From Hydrogenophaga sp. RAC07 (GTDB taxonomy: Bacteria > Pseudomonadota > Gammaproteobacteria > Burkholderiales > Burkholderiaceae_C): a DNA stretch of 64,000 nucleotides. Position numbers and translations under genes: made by a program. Where the stretch lies: contig NZ_CP016449.1 of the NCBI RefSeq assembly GCF_001713375.1, positions 1,488,001 to 1,552,000 of the forward strand, in the 5' to 3' direction. Numbering within the stretch: position 1 is the first letter of the stretch; each line of letters begins with the position of its first letter. Positions 9,572-19,160 of this stretch are shown here, one piece after another. The notes under the pieces were generated by a model. It was not told the DNA's origin. It saw only the letters and a program-made list of their open reading frames with translations, and made no database searches.

Positions 9572-11121
9572 GCAGCAGCGACGCTGATGCCCTTGAACTC
9601 ACCGGTGGCGATGCGCTGTTTCCACTCGGCCGGGCCGGTGATGTGCGCGCTGGTGCCGCCCGAGTCCACCGCCACCGTCACCGGCATGTCCACCACGTCG
9701 AACTCGTAGATGGCTTCCATGCCCAGGTCTTCAAAGCCCACCACCTTGGCGTGTTTGATGGCCTTGGACACCAGGTAGGCGGCGCCGCCCACGGCCATGA
9801 GGTAGGCGCTCTTGTGCTGCTTGATGGATTCGATGGCGACCGGGCCGCGCTCGGCCTTGCCGATCATGGCGATCAGGCCGGTCTGCTCCAGCATCATGTC
9901 GGTGAAGCCGTCCATGCGGGTGGCGGTGGTGGGCCCGGCGGGGCCCACCGCTTCGTCGCGCACCGGATCGACCGGGCCCACGTAGTAGATGACGCGGTTC
10001 GTGAAGTCCACCGGCAGCTTTTCGCCCTGGGCCAGCATGGTCTGGATGCGCTTGTGCGCGGCGTCGCGGCCGGTGAGCATCTTGCCGTTGAGCAGCAGCG
10101 TCTGGCCGGGTTTCCAACTGGCCACCTCGGCCTTGGTGAGTTTGTTCAGGTCCACACGCTGGCTTTTCTGCGTGTCGGGCACCCAGTTCACGTTGGGCCA
10201 GAGGTCCAGGCTGGGCGCTTCCAGATACACCGGGCCGCTGCCGTCGAGCACGAAGTGCGCGTGGCGCGTGGCGGCGCAGTTGGGGATCATCGCCACGGGC
10301 TTGCTGGCCGCGTGCGTGGGGTACATCTTGATCTTGATGTCGAGCACGGTGGTGAGGCCGCCCAGGCCCTGCGCGCCGATGCCCAGGGCGTTGACCTTCT
10401 CGTACAGCTCCAGGCGCAGCTCTTCCACCTGCGTGAGCTTCTCGCCCTTGGACGCCTTGGACTGCAGCTCGTACATGTCGATGTCGTCCATCAGGCTCTC
10501 CTTGGCCATGAGCACGGCCTTCTCGGCGGTGCCGCCGATGCCGATGCCCAGCATGCCCGGCGGGCACCAGCCGGCGCCCATGGTGGGCACGGTCTTCATC
10601 ACCCAGTCGACCACCGAGTCGCCCGGGTTGAGCATGATCATCTTGCTTTTGTTCTCGCTGCCGCCGCCCTTGGCGGCCACGGTCACTTCCACCGTGTCGC
10701 CGGGCACGAGCTCGGTGAAGATCACCGCGGGCGTGTTGTCCTTGGTGTTCTTGCGCGCGAACTGCGGGTCGGCCACGACCGAGGCGCGCAGCTGGTTGTC
10801 GGGGTGGTTGTAGCCCTGGCGAACGCCTTCATTGATGGCGTCTTCCAGGCTGCCGGTGAAGCCGTCGAGGCGCACGTTCATGCCGACCTTGAGGAACACG
10901 TTGACGATGCCGGTGTCCTGGCAGATCGGGCGGTGGCCGGTGGCGCTCATCTTGCTGTTGGTCAGGATCTGCGCGATGGCGTCCTTGGCGGCGGCGCTTT
11001 GCTCGCGCTCGTAGGCGCGGGCGAGGTGGGCGATGTAGTCGGCCGGGTGGTAGTAGCTGATGTACTGCAGGGCGGCGGCGACGGATTCGATCAGGTCGTT
11101 CTGGCGGATGCTCGTGGTCAT
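9568..11121 (-). CDS. fumarate hydratase, class I (iron-sulphur)
   Basis: 517 aa oxygen-sensitive [4Fe-4S] hydratase of the TCA cycle (fumarate to malate). Candidate cluster cysteines are in [19 protein letters not shown] and IPNCAATRH, the expected motif order for the FumA/FumB type. The N-terminal and C-terminal (beta-barrel) parts are fused in one chain. The ATG at 11121 is chosen because the longer reading frame upstream has no family resemblance. It is divergent from the iron-free fumC (125-base gap), so iron-dependent and iron-independent isoenzymes share a control region. Confidence 0.95.
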   Translation of the reverse strand: MTTSIRQNDLIESVAAALQYISYYHPADYIAHLARAYEREQSAAAKDAIAQILTNSKMSATGHRPICQDTGIVNVFLKVGMNVRLDGFTGSLEDAINEGVRQGYNHPDNQLRASVVADPQFARKNTKDNTPAVIFTELVPGDTVEVTVAAKGGGSENKSKMIMLNPGDSVVDWVMKTVPTMGAGWCPPGMLGIGIGGTAEKAVLMAKESLMDDIDMYELQSKASKGEKLTQVEELRLELYEKVNALGIGAQGLGGLTTVLDIKIKMYPTHAASKPVAMIPNCAATRHAHFVLDGSGPVYLEAPSLDLWPNVNWVPDTQKSQRVDLNKLTKAEVASWKPGQTLLLNGKMLTGRDAAHKRIQTMLAQGEKLPVDFTNRVIYYVGPVDPVRDEAVGPAGPTTATRMDGFTDMMLEQTGLIAMIGKAERGPVAIESIKQHKSAYLMAVGGAAYLVSKAIKHAKVVGFEDLGMEAIYEFDVVDMPVTVAVDSGGTSAHITGPAEWKQRIATGEFKGISVAAA

Positions 11122-11246
11122 GGCGGTGGGGAGGTTGGTGTCGGGGATCTGTTGCCGAGGGGGCCGCACAAGTGCACAGTCTGCTACGGTGGGCCAGCCG
11201 GTATTTTGACAGGTCGTCCCAACGCCGGCTGACACAGGAGAGTGCC

Positions 11247-12632
11247 ATGAAGACCCGCATTGAACGCGACACCATGGGCGAGGTGGCGGTGCCCGCCGAT
11301 CGCCTGTGGGGTGCGCAGACGCAGCGCTCACTGCAGAACTTCGACATCTCGGGCGAGCGCATGCCGCGCGAAATCATCCGCGCGCTGGCGCAGGTCAAGC
11401 GCTCATCGGCCGTGGTCAACCTGGCGCTCGGCCTTCAGGATGCGCAGAAGACCGACGCGATCATGGCGGCAGCTGACGAGGTGATCGCCGGGCAGCACGT
11501 GGCCGAGTTTCCCCTGGTGGTGTGGCAGACCGGATCGGGCACGCAGACCAACATGAACCTCAACGAGGTGTTGGCCAACCGCGCCAGCGAGTTGCTGGGC
11601 GGCGAGCGCGGCGAGGGCCGGCAGGTGCACCCCAACGACGACGTGAACCGCAGCCAGTCGAGCAACGATGTGTTTCCCACCGCCATGCACGTGGCGGCGG
11701 TGGACGCGATCGTGCACCGGCTGCTGCCTTCGCTGGCTTTGCTGCGCAGCACCCTGGCGCAGAAGGCCGCCGAGTTCACCGACATCGTGAAGATCGGCCG
11801 CACCCACCTGCAGGACGCCACGCCGCTGACCCTGGGGCAGGAGTTCTCGGGTTGGGTGGCCCAGCTCGCACACGGCGAAAAGCACGTGCGCGACGCGTTG
11901 CCCCACCTGTGTGAACTGGCCTTGGGCGGCACCGCGGTGGGCACCGGCTTGAACGCCCCCAGGGGCTACGCCGAACAGGTGGCGGCCGAACTGGCGCGGC
12001 TCACAGGGCTGCCCCTCGTGACGGCGCCCAACAAGTTCGAGAACATGGCCAGCGTGGATGCCTTGGTGCACGCCCACGGCGCGCTCAAGACCCTGGCCGC
12101 CAGCCTGAACAAGATCGCCAACGACGTGCGCTGGCTGGCGAGCGGTCCGCGCAGCGGCATTGGCGAGCTGAGCATCCCCGAGAACGAGCCGGGCTCATCC
12201 ATCATGCCGGGCAAGGTCAACCCCACGCAAAGCGAAGCGGTGACCATGCTGTGCGCCCAGGTGATGGGCAACGACGTGGCCATCAACATCGGCGGCGCCT
12301 CGGGCAACTTCGAACTCAATGTGTTCCGGCCGATGGTGGCGCACAACTTCCTGCAGAGCGTGCGCCTGCTGGCCGACGGCATGAAGAGCTTCAACGACCA
12401 CTGCGCCGTGGGCATCACGCCCAATCACGAGCGCATCAAGGAACTGGTGGGACGTTCCCTGATGCTGGTGACCGCGCTCAATCCACACATCGGCTACGAC
12501 AAGGCCGCCCAGATTGCGAAGAAGGCGCACAAGGAAGGCACCAGCCTGCGCGAGGCGGCCCTGGCTTCGGGCCATGTGACGGCCGATCAGTTCGACCAGT
12601 GGGTGCACCCTGAAAACATGGTCGGTCGCTGA
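11247..12632 (+). CDS. fumC: fumarate hydratase, class II
   Basis: 461 aa homotetrameric, iron-free fumarase of the aspartase/fumarase superfamily. The signature [11 protein letters not shown], the [10 protein letters not shown] segment and the [14 protein letters not shown] region are present. The ATG at 11247 follows CAGGAG with 7 bases spacing. It is divergent from the class I gene. In other bacteria FumC replaces FumA under oxidative stress or low iron; that role here is inference. Confidence 0.97.
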   Translation: MKTRIERDTMGEVAVPADRLWGAQTQRSLQNFDISGERMPREIIRALAQVKRSSAVVNLALGLQDAQKTDAIMAAADEVIAGQHVAEFPLVVWQTGSGTQTNMNLNEVLANRASELLGGERGEGRQVHPNDDVNRSQSSNDVFPTAMHVAAVDAIVHRLLPSLALLRSTLAQKAAEFTDIVKIGRTHLQDATPLTLGQEFSGWVAQLAHGEKHVRDALPHLCELALGGTAVGTGLNAPRGYAEQVAAELARLTGLPLVTAPNKFENMASVDALVHAHGALKTLAASLNKIANDVRWLASGPRSGIGELSIPENEPGSSIMPGKVNPTQSEAVTMLCAQVMGNDVAINIGGASGNFELNVFRPMVAHNFLQSVRLLADGMKSFNDHCAVGITPNHERIKELVGRSLMLVTALNPHIGYDKAAQIAKKAHKEGTSLREAALASGHVTADQFDQWVHPENMVGR

Positions 12633-12642
12633 CGCACAGGCG

Positions 12643-12673
12643 AAAAAAAGCGGCCGTGAAGGCCGCTCTTTCC
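12643..12673. terminator. bidirectional terminator between fumC and the YqhA-like gene
   Basis: A tract, then AGCGGCC (12649-12655), loop GTGAA, GGCCGCT (12661-12667) and CTTT. It serves fumC on + and the convergent membrane-protein gene on -. Confidence 0.75.
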
Positions 12674-12687
12674 CGCTGCTGCGGCTC

Positions 12688-13287
12688 TCAGTGCTTGCTG
12701 CCCACCGGGGGTTGCATCAGTTTGTCCGTCATGGCAATCGCCATGGCGCTGAGCAGGAAGACCACGTGGATGATGGTCTGCCACATCAGCACCTGCTCGG
12801 TGTAGTTGGCGGCGTTGATGAAGGTCTTGAGCAGGTGGATGGAGCTGATGCCGATGATGGCGGTGGCCAGTTTCACCTTGAGCACCGACGCGTTCACATG
12901 GCTCAGCCATTCGGGCTGGTCGGGGTGGTTCTCCAGGTGCATGCGGCTCACGAAGGTCTCGTAGCCGCCGATGATCACCATGATCAGCAGGTTGGAAATC
13001 ATGACGACGTCGATCAGCGCCAGCACCACCAGCATGATCACCGTCTCGTTGAGACCGGTCAGTTGAACGTCGGTCTTGTAGCCAATGCTGCTGACCAGTT
13101 TGTCCAGCGCGATCTGGCTGCCGAAGGCGGCTTCCACCAGATGCACCAACTCCACCCAGAAGTGAAAGACGTAAATACATTGGGCCGCGATCAGGCCGAT
13201 GTAGAGCGGCAACTGCAGCCAGCGGCTGGCAAAGATCAGGTTGGGCAGGGCGCGGATCGGGGCGGGAGTTTTGACAGGGTCGGTCAT
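12688..13287 (-). CDS. YqhA/UPF0114-type inner membrane protein
   Basis: 199 aa with about four hydrophobic segments (near 20-45, 75-100, 125-150 and 165-190). The pattern of conserved residues (LIDVVMISNLLIMVIIGGYETFVS, SSIHLLKTFI) is that of the TIGR00645/YqhA family, whose function is not established. The ATG at 13287 gives the family length; upstream in-frame sequence is unrelated. Monocistronic, convergent with fumC and divergent from acs. Confidence 0.85.
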   Translation of the reverse strand: MTDPVKTPAPIRALPNLIFASRWLQLPLYIGLIAAQCIYVFHFWVELVHLVEAAFGSQIALDKLVSSIGYKTDVQLTGLNETVIMLVVLALIDVVMISNLLIMVIIGGYETFVSRMHLENHPDQPEWLSHVNASVLKVKLATAIIGISSIHLLKTFINAANYTEQVLMWQTIIHVVFLLSAMAIAMTDKLMQPPVGSKH

Positions 13288-13501
13288 GGGGAAAGGGCGA
13301 TGCGCCGGGTGCCCGGGGCGGGCGGCGGCAAGGTCGGCGTATTGTAGGGTGGCGAGGCCTTCGCACCCGGGTTTGTACCGATGTCCTGCCGCCGTGCGAG
13401 GCTGTCCCAATGGGTGCTTGTGTGCCATGTAAGTGGCTCGTAAGAGCCTGTGCCCACAGTCATTGGTTGACCCGAATCCACAACACCTGAGGAGACTGCC
13501 C

Positions 13502-15496
13502 ATGTCCGCACCGTCGACGTCCATCGAATCGACCCTGATCGAGAACCGCGTTTTTGAGCCCACCGCGGCCACCGTCAAGGCCGCGCGCGTCTCGGGCATG
13601 GCGGCCTACCAGGCGCTCTGTGACGAGGCCGACAAGGACTTTGAAGGTTTCTGGGCCCGACTGGCCCGCGAGACGCTGACCTGGAACAAGCCGTTCACCA
13701 AGACGCTGGATTCATCAAACGCGCCGTTCTACAAGTGGTTTGAAGACGGCGAGCTCAACGCCTCGTACAACTGCCTGGACCGCCACATGGGCACGCCGGT
13801 CGAGAACAAGACGGCGATCATCTTCGAAGCCGACGGCGGCGAGGTGACCAAGGTCACCTACAAGGAACTGCTCGCCAAGGTGTCGCGCTTTGCCAATGCG
13901 CTCAAGGCGCGCGGCGTGAAGAAGGGCGACCGAGTCGTCATCTACATGCCCATGACGGTTGAAGGCGTGGTGGCCATGCAGGCCTGCGCCCGCATCGGCG
14001 CCACGCACAGCGTGGTGTTCGGCGGCTTCTCGGCCAAGGCCTTGCAGGAGCGCATTCAGGACGCGGGTGCCGTGGCAGTGATCACCGCCAACTACCAGTT
14101 GCGCGGCGGCAAGGAGCTGCCACTCAAGGCCATCGTGGACGACGGTATCGCCATGGGCGGCTGCGAGTGCATCAAGAACGTGATCGTGTTCCAGCGCACG
14201 CCCACCGCCTGCAACATGGTGGCCGGGCGCGACAGCTTCATGCACGAGGTGATGGCCAGCGAATCCGACGTGTGCCCGGCCGAGATGGTGAGCGCGGAAC
14301 ACCCATTGTTCGTGCTCTACACCTCCGGCTCCACCGGCAAACCCAAGGGCGTGCAACACAGCACCGGCGGCTATCTGCTGTGGGCCAATCTCACGATGAA
14401 CTGGACCTTCGACCTGAAGGCCGACGACATCTTCTGGTGCACCGCCGACATCGGCTGGATCACCGGCCACACCTACGTGGCTTACGGCCCGCTGGCCGCT
14501 GGCGCCACGCAGATCGTGTTCGAGGGCGTGCCCACCTACCCGAATGCCGGGCGCTTCTGGCAGATGATCGAGAAGCACAAGTGCACCATCTTCTACACCG
14601 CGCCCACGGCGATCCGCTCGCTGATCAAGGCCGCCGAGGGCGACGAGAAGGTGCATCCTGCGCGCTCCGACCTGTCGAGCCTGCGCCTGCTCGGCTCGGT
14701 GGGCGAACCCATCAACCCCGAAGCCTGGATGTGGTACTACAAGCACGTGGGTGGCGAGCGCTGCCCCATCGTGGACACCTTCTGGCAAACCGAGACCGGC
14801 GGCCACATGATCACGCCGCTGCCAGGTGCCACGCCGCTGGTGCCGGGTTCGTGCACGCTGCCGCTGCCGGGCATTGCCGCGGCCATCGTTGACGAAGCCG
14901 GCATGGATGTGCCCAACGGCTCGGGCGGCATTCTGGTGGTCAAGAAGCCCTGGCCTTCCATGATCCGCACCATCTGGGGCGACCCGGAGCGTTTCAAGAA
15001 GAGCTACTTCCCTGACGAACTCAAGGGCTACTACCTGGCGGGTGACGGCGCGGTGCGCAGCGCCGACCGCGGCTACTTCCGCATCACCGGGCGCATCGAC
15101 GACGTGCTCAACGTCTCGGGCCACCGCATGGGCACGATGGAGATCGAATCGGCGCTGGTCGGAAAAACCGATCTGGTGGCCGAAGCCGCCGTGGTGGGCC
15201 GCCCGGACGACCTGACCGGAGAGGCCATCGTGGCCTTCGTGGTGCTCAAGCGCTCGCGCCCCACCGGCGAAGAAGCCAAGGCCATCGCCAAGGTGCTGCG
15301 CGATTGGGTGGGCAAGGAGATCGGCCCGATCGCCAAACCCAAGGACATCCGCTTCGGCGACAACCTGCCCAAGACCCGCAGCGGCAAGATCATGCGGCGT
15401 CTGCTGCGCTCCATCGCCAAGGGCGAGGCGATCACGCAGGACACCTCGACGCTGGAGAACCCCGCCATCCTGGATCAGTTGTCGGAGAACAACTGA
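13502..15496 (+). CDS. acs: acetate-CoA ligase (acetyl-CoA synthetase)
   Basis: 664 aa ANL-superfamily enzyme making acetyl-CoA from acetate via acetyl-AMP. Visible motifs are the P-loop-like [34 protein letters not shown] in the active site, and the C-terminal catalytic Lys region [11 protein letters not shown], a site often regulated by acetylation. The ATG at 13502 follows GAGGAGA with 8 bases spacing. With aceA elsewhere in the window it supports growth on C2 compounds. Its terminator has been split by a transposon 30-50 bases after the stop. Confidence 0.96.
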   Translation: MSAPSTSIESTLIENRVFEPTAATVKAARVSGMAAYQALCDEADKDFEGFWARLARETLTWNKPFTKTLDSSNAPFYKWFEDGELNASYNCLDRHMGTPVENKTAIIFEADGGEVTKVTYKELLAKVSRFANALKARGVKKGDRVVIYMPMTVEGVVAMQACARIGATHSVVFGGFSAKALQERIQDAGAVAVITANYQLRGGKELPLKAIVDDGIAMGGCECIKNVIVFQRTPTACNMVAGRDSFMHEVMASESDVCPAEMVSAEHPLFVLYTSGSTGKPKGVQHSTGGYLLWANLTMNWTFDLKADDIFWCTADIGWITGHTYVAYGPLAAGATQIVFEGVPTYPNAGRFWQMIEKHKCTIFYTAPTAIRSLIKAAEGDEKVHPARSDLSSLRLLGSVGEPINPEAWMWYYKHVGGERCPIVDTFWQTETGGHMITPLPGATPLVPGSCTLPLPGIAAAIVDEAGMDVPNGSGGILVVKKPWPSMIRTIWGDPERFKKSYFPDELKGYYLAGDGAVRSADRGYFRITGRIDDVLNVSGHRMGTMEIESALVGKTDLVAEAAVVGRPDDLTGEAIVAFVVLKRSRPTGEEAKAIAKVLRDWVGKEIGPIAKPKDIRFGDNLPKTRSGKIMRRLLRSIAKGEAITQDTSTLENPAILDQLSENN

Positions 15497-15523
15497 TCGC
15501 TCGGGACTCTGGTCCCAATCAGG

Positions 15524-15541
15524 CAACAAAAAACCCGCTGG
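15524..15541. terminator. left half of the acs terminator, split by an insertion
   Basis: This 18-base half (six A then CCCGCTGG) is the exact reverse complement of 18448-18465 on the far side of the IS3-family element. Rejoined, they form an 18-bp stem with a 3-base ACT loop, a bidirectional terminator for acs (+) and the cytochrome c gene (-). In the present state the halves lie 2.9 kb apart. Confidence 0.8.
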
Positions 15542-15852
15542 ACTCCTGAACTGACCCCAATTAGTTGGACGGTTAGAAGTCAGCGGCTCAAGGCCTGAAT
15601 CCGGTATTGAACTGGACTCAGGCCTTTGAGTTTGAGCTTGATGCGGTGGTGGTTGTAGTAGTGGATGTAGCGATGTAGGCCTTGCTGGAGTTGCTTGATG
15701 CTTGCGAATTTGGTCAAGTAGAAGAACTCGCTTTTCAACGTGCCGAAGAAGCTCTCCATCGCTGCGTTGTCCAGACAGTTGCCCTTGCGCGACATGCTTT
15801 GGTGCAGTCCATGGTCGATGAGTTGGCGTCTGTAGGCGGGCATCTGGTACTG

Positions 15853-17303
15853 GGCGGATTCAACTGGTCGTCGCAACACCTTCAACCAGGAGGTGTGTAT
15901 GGGGCGACCCGCAGGATGGATGAAGCAATTGACAGGGAGAGACGCGATGCGCTCCCCGGGGGCTCCTGCACTTCGGCGAGAGGTCGAGCGCCAGTTCTGG
16001 GTACAGATTGCAACCGGAATCACCAGTGAGAGGGCAGCCGAGGCGGTAGGCGTATCGCAGGCGGTGGGCTCGCGCTGGTTCCGGCATCGTGGCGGCATGC
16101 CATTGTTCATGTCGAAACCTGTATCTGGAAGATATCTGTCGTTCGCGGAGCGAGAAGAGATTGGACTTCTGCGAGCTCAAGATGTCAGCGTGCGGGAGAT
16201 CGCTCGTCGTATTGGTCGAAGCCCCTCAACTGTTTCGCGGGAGTTGACGCGCAACGCTGCGACCCGCAGTGGCAAGCTCGAGTACCGGGCCTCAGTAGCG
16301 CAGTGGAAGTCGGATCTGGTCGCCAGAAGGCCCAAGCCTGCCAAGCTTGTGACGAATCAGCGTTTGCGCGTCTATGTCCAAGACCGTCTGGATGGCAAGA
16401 TCCGCGATGCCCAAGGACGGGAGGTGGCTGGACCTCGACAGGCTCCTTTCATCGGCCGCAACAAGCCTCATCGTGGTGACCGCAAATGGGTCAATGGCTG
16501 GTCGCCAGAGCAGATTGCAAACCGCCTGCAGGTCGACTTCCCGGATGATCCGTCCATGCGCATCTCTCACGAAGCCATCTACCAAGCGCTCTATATCCAG
16601 GGCAGAGGCGCCCTCAAGCGTGAGCTTGTGAGCTACCTGCGTACGGGGCGTGCTTTGCGCACACCCCGGGCCAGGTCCCAAGCCAAGGCATGGGCACATG
16701 TCAGTGAAGAGGTGATGATCTCCAGCCGCCCTGCTGAGATAGAAGATCGTGCGGTACCCGGTCACTGGGAAGGGGACCTGATCATCGGCCTGGACAGGTC
16801 GGCCATTGGCACGCTGGTGGAACGGTCAAGCCGTTTCACCATGCTCGTGCACCTGCCGCGCGAGGAAGGCTATGGACTGATTCCTCGAACAAAGAATGGT
16901 CCTGCGCTGGCAGGTTACGGAGCCATAACCATGGCCAACGCCCTCAAGAGAACAGTGACCAAGCTGCCTACCCAGCTATGGCAGTCATTGACTTGGGATC
17001 GTGGCAAGGAGCTATCCGACCATGCACGGTTCACCATCGAGTCCGGGGTGAAGGTCTTCTTTGCCGATCCTCGCAGTCCATGGCAGCGCGGTACGAACGA
17101 AAACACAAACGGGCTGCTGCGCCAATACTTCCCCAAAGGCACCGACCTGTCTCGCTGGAGCGAGCAAGAGATTCAAGCCGTGGCACTGACCTTGAACAAC
17201 AGGCCACGCAAGACGTTGGGTTGGAAGACTCCGGCGGAAGCGCTCAATGACTACCTAAAATCGGCTGACCAACCCGGTGTTGCGACGACCGGTTGAATCC
17301 GCC
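15853..17303 (+). mobile_element. IS30-family insertion sequence, complete, 1451 bp
   Basis: Terminal inverted repeats of 28 bp at 15853-15880 and 17276-17303 differ at one position. The 3-bp duplication CTG flanks it (15850-15852 and 17304-17306). It carries one intact transposase whose stop codon lies inside the right repeat. The element sits inside orfB of the older IS3-family element, so it is the younger insertion. Confidence 0.92.
15899..17296 (+). CDS. IS30-family transposase
   Basis: 465 aa DDE transposase. The N-terminal part has helix-turn-helix segments, including [19 protein letters not shown]. The catalytic core has D293 ([10 protein letters not shown]), D367 (LTWDRGKEL) and E401 ([13 protein letters not shown]), the last motif being diagnostic for IS30. 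The ATG at 15899 is preferred over a GTG at 15893 because AGGAGG lies 5 bases upstream of the ATG. The reading frame is uninterrupted, so the element is probably active or recently active. Confidence 0.93.
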   Translation: MGRPAGWMKQLTGRDAMRSPGAPALRREVERQFWVQIATGITSERAAEAVGVSQAVGSRWFRHRGGMPLFMSKPVSGRYLSFAEREEIGLLRAQDVSVREIARRIGRSPSTVSRELTRNAATRSGKLEYRASVAQWKSDLVARRPKPAKLVTNQRLRVYVQDRLDGKIRDAQGREVAGPRQAPFIGRNKPHRGDRKWVNGWSPEQIANRLQVDFPDDPSMRISHEAIYQALYIQGRGALKRELVSYLRTGRALRTPRARSQAKAWAHVSEEVMISSRPAEIEDRAVPGHWEGDLIIGLDRSAIGTLVERSSRFTMLVHLPREEGYGLIPRTKNGPALAGYGAITMANALKRTVTKLPTQLWQSLTWDRGKELSDHARFTIESGVKVFFADPRSPWQRGTNENTNGLLRQYFPKGTDLSRWSEQEIQAVALTLNNRPRKTLGWKTPAEALNDYLKSADQPGVATTG

Positions 17304-17863
17304 CTGCCAGCCCTGATCGGAGTGAAGCAGCGGCGAATCTTGGTCTGAGAGCCGGGCCAGCGCTTTCTTCAGCATGCGCCCCACCAGCGCGAAGACAGGG
17401 CGCTCAAGCATCTCGTAGGCCACAATTTCCCCGTTGTAGAGGTCCATCACCGGGGACAGGTAGAGCTTGTTGCCCCCGACATTGAATTCGGTCACATCAG
17501 TCACCCATTTCTGGTTTGCTCCGTTGGCCTCGAATTGGCGATTCAGCAAATTGGGAGCGGCGGCGATCTGTCCACGGTAGGAGCGGTACTTCTTGGGTCG
17601 CACCAGAGATTTCAGGCCAAGAGCCTGCATCAGACGCTGAACAGTCTTGTGGTTGATGACCTCGCCTGCATGGCAAAGAGCAGCAGTGATGCGCCGATAT
17701 CCGTATCGGCCCTTGTGGCGCTCGTAGATGGCACGGATGCGCGTCTTCAGCCCAGCGTACCTGTCGCCGGCTTCAAGCACTTTGGCCTGGTAGTAGAACG
17801 TGCTGCGCGACAGCCCTGCGGCCTTGAGCAGCGCGGGTAACGGGTGGTCCTGCCTCAGTCCGA

Positions 17864-18394
17864 TCACGGCTTGCGCTTTTTCTGCGCAGCTTGCCGATTC
17901 ACTCGAACCAAGGCATCCAATTTTTTTAGGTACGCCACCTCCGCGCGCAGATGTTCGTTTTCCTTGCGCAGCGCGTCCAGCGTGCTTACGTCGTTGGCAT
18001 GTGGTGGCGGGGGATCGGGTGGCTTGGGCGCTGTCATCAACTTCGGGCCGCGTCGTCGTTTGGGCTTGAGGGCGTCTATACCGCCCTCATGATACTGACG
18101 CTCCCAGCCCGATACGACGCCATGCCCACCGCGTATATCGAACAATGCAGTCACCTGGCGGCAGGAAAGCTCCTCTCGCCACATCCGGCACAGCACGTTC
18201 ATCTTGAACTGCTCGTCGTAGTGGCTGAACTTCTTGCGCAGCCCTTCCACTCCATGAAGGCGATACCCCTCGACCCAGCGGCGCACTGTCCCGTGGTCCA
18301 GCCCATATCGCAAGGCTATCGTTCGCGCGCCTGAAGACTCAGAAAGATATTGCTGTACCACTTCGAGCTTGAAGCTCTCATCGTGTCTCGCCAT
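17864..18394 (-). CDS. IS3-family transposase orfA (DNA-binding subunit)
   Basis: 176 aa. Two helix-turn-helix regions (SSGARTIALRYGLDHGTVRRW and the ELSCRQVTALFDI segment) are followed by a C-terminal Leu-rich coiled coil (LDALRKENEHLRAEVAYLKKL), as in IS150-type OrfA. The ATG at 18394 gives the usual MARHDESFK start. The stop overlaps the orfB GTG start, placing orfB in the -1 frame. A GAAAAAGC run 10-20 bases before the stop is a possible slip site, one A shorter than the common A6G. Confidence 0.88.
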   Translation of the reverse strand: MARHDESFKLEVVQQYLSESSGARTIALRYGLDHGTVRRWVEGYRLHGVEGLRKKFSHYDEQFKMNVLCRMWREELSCRQVTALFDIRGGHGVVSGWERQYHEGGIDALKPKRRRGPKLMTAPKPPDPPPPHANDVSTLDALRKENEHLRAEVAYLKKLDALVRVNRQAAQKKRKP

Positions 18395-18447
18395 GAAAAA
18401 CACCCCAAAGGTTGGATTGATGTCCAACTTTTGGGGTGCAGTTCACT

Positions 18448-18465
18448 CCAGCGGGTTTTTTGTTG
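18448..18465. terminator. right half of the acs/cytochrome c terminator
   Basis: CCAGCGGG followed by six T, the exact complement of 15524-15541. Alone it no longer forms the original hairpin, so the cytochrome c gene at 18479-18784 (reading leftwards) now runs toward the transposon without its terminator. Confidence 0.78.
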
Positions 18466-18478
18466 GCAGAAGCAGAGC

Positions 18479-18784
18479 TTACTTCTGGCTCAGAACCCAG
18501 GCGGCCAGCTTCTTGGCGTCGGCTTCGCTCACCTGCGTGTTCGCGGGCATGGGGATTGCGCCCCACACGCCCGAACCGCCTTTGACGATCTTGACAGCCA
18601 GTGCGTCGACGGCCTTGGCATCGCCCGCGTACTTCTTGGCCACGTCCTTGTACGACGGGCCGACCAGTTTCTTGTCCACCGCGTGACAGGCCATGCAGTT
18701 CTTGCTCTTGGCCAGGGCTTCGTCGGCGAAAGCGGGAGCGGCCAGCGTGGTCATGGCGGCCATAATCAAGAGAGCGCGTTTCAT
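18479..18784 (-). CDS. periplasmic class I c-type cytochrome
   Basis: 101 aa. The signal peptide (MKRALLIMAAMTTLAAPAFA) is followed by a mature protein with the haem site CMACH and a distal Met ligand in GAIPMPANTQV, as in c551/c552 electron carriers. The ATG at 18784 is the start that gives a proper signal peptide, with AAGGACAACCCC upstream. It is a likely electron donor to oxidases such as the cbb3 enzyme in this window (inference). It has lost its downstream terminator to the IS3 insertion. Confidence 0.92.
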   Translation of the reverse strand: MKRALLIMAAMTTLAAPAFADEALAKSKNCMACHAVDKKLVGPSYKDVAKKYAGDAKAVDALAVKIVKGGSGVWGAIPMPANTQVSEADAKKLAAWVLSQK

Positions 18785-18908
18785 GGGGTTGTCCTTGTGA
18801 GTGAATGCAGGGGTCAGCACAGGCTGGATTTTAGCGAGGGCGGGGGCCGATGAAACGAACGCTTACAGATTCTTGCCCCACTTTGTCGGACCTTTACTGG
18901 AGCGTGTG

Positions 18909-19154
18909 ATGTATTTGCTGATCCTGGGCGTGATCCTGATGCTGATGAAGTACCTCGACGTGGAGGTCATGGCCAACGTCTCGTGGTGGTGGGTGTTGTC
19001 CCCGTTTGCGCTGGCCGTGGCCTGGTGGGCCTGGGCCGACAGCACGGGCTACACCAAGCGGCGCGAGATGGACAAGATGGACAAGCGAAAACAGGACCGC
19101 ATCGACAAACAGCGCGAGAACCTCGGCATCAAGACCAAGCGTCGCTCGCGCTGA
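18909..19154 (+). CDS. small Trp-rich membrane protein (TIGR04438 type)
   Basis: 81 aa. Two hydrophobic segments (MYLLILGVILMLMKYL and WWWVLSPFALAVAWWAWA) with many Trp are followed by a highly basic tail (KRREMDKMDKRKQDRIDKQ). This is the pattern of a small Trp-rich family found in Burkholderiales; no function is known. GGAG lies 6 bases before the ATG. It sits between a cytochrome c gene and ilvD, on the opposite strand to both. Confidence 0.82.
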   Translation: MYLLILGVILMLMKYLDVEVMANVSWWWVLSPFALAVAWWAWADSTGYTKRREMDKMDKRKQDRIDKQRENLGIKTKRRSR

Positions 19155-19160
19155 AGCCCG

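Larger units (their letters stand above)
15580..17867 (-). pseudogene. IS3-family transposase orfB, interrupted by IS30 insertion
   Basis: The coding sequence is in two pieces. 17867 down to about 17304 encodes the N-terminal part through WVTDVTEF and HSDQGWQ (first two acidic residues of DDE). 15852 down to 15580 encodes YQMPAYRR through the [11 protein letters not shown] third acidic region to the stop. Removing the IS30 copy and one CTG duplication restores WQYQMP in frame. The GTG start at 17867 overlaps the orfA stop as GTGA. This is normal for IS3 elements, which make an OrfAB fusion by -1 frameshifting, so the overlap itself is not damage. Confidence 0.88.
15547..18445 (-). mobile_element. 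IS3-family (IS150-like) element, interrupted by IS30
   Basis: Ends are defined by inverted repeats at 15547-15570 and 18422-18445: both begin TGAACTG and end GTTGGAC, with one-base offsets inside. The duplication CTCC flanks the element (15543-15546 and 18446-18449). Without the nested IS30 copy the element would be about 1.45 kb, normal for this family. It carries orfA and orfB on the minus strand. Because orfB is broken, it cannot make its own transposase but could be mobilised in trans. Confidence 0.85.

Noticed and set aside
9643..11232. Long plus-strand frame opposite the class I fumarase
   Set aside because: Composition is His/Gly/Val-rich and the minus strand encodes a complete fumarase.
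17864..17867. orfA/orfB overlap in the IS3-family element looks like a frameshift mutation
   Set aside because: Overlapping orfA and orfB in the -1 frame is the normal IS3 arrangement for programmed frameshifting.
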